A DNA stretch of 5,720 bases from Bacteroidota bacterium (lineage in GTDB: Bacteria; Bacteroidota; Ignavibacteria; UBA10030; UBA8401): the NCBI GenBank assembly GCA_030824295.1, contig JAVBYA010000464.1, forward strand, positions 1 to 5,720, given 5' to 3'. The notes beneath the pieces were generated by a model. The model saw only the letters and a program-made list of their open reading frames with translations. It was not told the DNA's origin and made no database searches. Of this stretch, positions 4,808 through 5,720 are shown piece after piece; the stretch's first letter is position 1; each line of letters begins with the position of its first letter. Both the position numbers and the translations under genes were made by a program.

Positions 4808-5317
4808 TCAGTACCGCGCCCCCATCTCCACATTCGAGCGGAAGAATGCCTGTGCCATGGCACTGGGAGTCACTTTCGGGACGGTGAATTCCCGCGTGCC
4901 GGCCGGTGCGCCGAGAGGATCAGCATACATTGTAACAGTTACCGAGTTCTTCACATCATCTGCCCGCAGCACGATCTGCATTCCTTTCGCCGGGTCCGGG
5001 GTATCGGCGGACATTCCCACACTGTCCGGCCAGAGCGGCATACCGGTGGCCTCCGCCTGCGCACGGTCCATCTCGTCCCCCAGTCCTTCACCCATCGGCA
5101 GTTCCGCCGCGCCGAGGTCCGAGAACAGATAGCGGACATATTCCGATGCCTTGCATTCCGGGAATGCGGCCGAGAACATGGAATTCTGAAGTCGTATCGG
5201 CGATGCGAACCGCTCGATGATGGCCGCCGCCCGTTCTAATTCCGGCGGGACAGCATTCTCCGTAGAACTACAACAAAGCAGGAACAACGGTACAACGATG
5301 AACATCAGCTGTTTCAT
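4808..5317 (-). CDS. Short lipoprotein of unknown family
   Basis: A 169-residue protein that I do not recognise. The ATG at 5317 has a strong GGAGGT ribosome site 3 nt ahead; a TTG at 5332 would place that site inside the gene and is unlikely. Residues 1-14 are a hydrophobic signal ending LFLL before Cys15-Cys16, followed by SSTE; a lipoprotein signal is likely though the box is not canonical, with Cys16 the probable lipid-bearing residue. The mature part has a helical stretch (25-50), a single further cysteine (Cys55 in AAFPECKASEY), an acidic, methionine-rich middle (74-115), and a beta-rich end (IVLRADDVKNSVTVTMYADP, 115-134). No catalytic motif is visible. It starts 37 bp after the T9SS-sorted protein on the same strand, so it probably shares its transcript and may be linked to it at the cell surface; that link is inference. 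Confidence 0.8.
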   Translation of the reverse strand: MKQLMFIVVPLFLLCCSSTENAVPPELERAAAIIERFASPIRLQNSMFSAAFPECKASEYVRYLFSDLGAAELPMGEGLGDEMDRAQAEATGMPLWPDSVGMSADTPDPAKGMQIVLRADDVKNSVTVTMYADPLGAPAGTREFTVPKVTPSAMAQAFFRSNVEMGARY

Positions 5318-5354
5318 GGTACCTCCGTTCAACGATGGATGATAGAGTGATGGA

Positions 5355-5720
5355 TCATTTGAGCAACAGTACTTTCGTATGCCGGACGTTCATTCCCGTC
5401 CGGACAACGGCAATGTACACTCCGCTGGCGAAGTGCGCAGCATTCCACTGTGCGGTGTAGATCCCGGCCGGCCGCCGTTCGTTGACCACCGTTGCCGCTT
5501 TCTCGCCGAGCACCGTATAGATCTCCAGCAGCACCTGTGCAGCGGCATCGTTGCCGTTCTGCACGGCATCGGAAGGGATCGTGAAGCGGAACGTGGTGGA
5601 CGGATTGAACGGGTTCGGATACGCACTCAGCGAGAACGTCTCCGGGATGATGCCGCGCTCTTCCACGGAAAGAAGCACTCCGTTCCCTGCGAGCGGCGTC
5701 GGCTGCATGGTTCCCCACAC
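5355..5720 (-). CDS. T9SS-sorted protein, C-terminal fragment (type A sorting domain)
   Basis: The last 121 residues of a larger protein whose body and start lie beyond the right edge. Nearly all of what is visible is a C-terminal sorting domain read by the type IX secretion system: PETFSLSAYPNPFNPSTTF (26-44), then a beta-sandwich with LEIYTVLGEKAATVV (65-79), AGIYTAQWNA (85-94), ASGVYIAVV (98-106) and the closing KVLLLK (116-121). In such proteins the domain guides passage over the outer membrane and is then removed or used for surface attachment. The PNPFNPSTT form is typical of Ignavibacteria and related phyla. An unusual feature is a small polar insert QNGNDAAAQ (54-62) between the first two strands. 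The function of the cargo cannot be told. The lipoprotein gene follows 37 bp downstream. Confidence 0.9.
   Translation of the reverse strand: MWGTMQPTPLAGNGVLLSVEERGIIPETFSLSAYPNPFNPSTTFRFTIPSDAVQNGNDAAAQVLLEIYTVLGEKAATVVNERRPAGIYTAQWNAAHFASGVYIAVVRTGMNVRHTKVLLLK

Noticed and set aside
5334..5355. Direct repeat GATGGAT separated by 8 nt between the T9SS cargo and lipoprotein genes
   Set aside because: Seven-base repeats are expected by chance in a window this long, and no operator or insertion feature goes with it.

Overview
The window looks like ordinary chromosome from a moderately GC-rich member of the Bacteroidota/Ignavibacteria (FCB) group. Three things point there: a C-terminal type IX secretion sorting domain of the 'YPNPFNPSTT' kind at the right edge, an M1-type secreted aminopeptidase start of the type common in Ignavibacteria at the left edge, and a promoter ahead of the DsbA-like gene that fits the Bacteroidota TTTG-N19-TAnnTTTG pattern. 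The lineage is inferred from these marks; there is no rRNA or other phylogenetic marker in the window.

Layout. Left part, minus strand: the first 143 codons of a secreted M1-family metallopeptidase (431 to 1, running off the edge; it begins at a GTG), preceded by a cytoplasmic DsbA/FrnE-like thiol oxidoreductase (1200 to 556) with its own promoter. Then comes a 247-bp spacer full of small hairpin repeats, and a lipoprotein of the DUF6544/DUF6920 type (2281 to 1448). Divergent from the lipoprotein, on the plus strand, is a PAS-LuxR transcriptional regulator (2380 to 3150). A 303-bp spacer between convergent genes (3151-3453) has no gene but carries seven repeat or hairpin modules. Right part, minus strand, in order of transcription: the C-terminal end of a T9SS-sorted surface or secreted protein (5720 to 5355), a short unrecognised lipoprotein (5317 to 4808) and a 12-helix MFS transporter of the drug-efflux type (4725 to 3454). 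The first two are 37 bp apart and probably co-transcribed; the MFS gene follows after 82 bp.

How it works together: most products act at or beyond the envelope (secreted peptidase, two lipoproteins, T9SS cargo, inner-membrane exporter), with one cytoplasmic redox enzyme and one regulator. There is no sign of a dedicated multi-gene system. The regulator may control the divergent lipoprotein, but nothing in the sequence proves it.

The most interesting content is non-coding. The spacers at 1201-1447 and 3151-3453 share the same set of short modules in different order and combination: 9-14 bp perfect or near-perfect hairpins with 3-nt loops, and purine-rich 25-29 nt units. In one module the two copies differ by a compensatory base-pair change, so pairing itself appears to be conserved.
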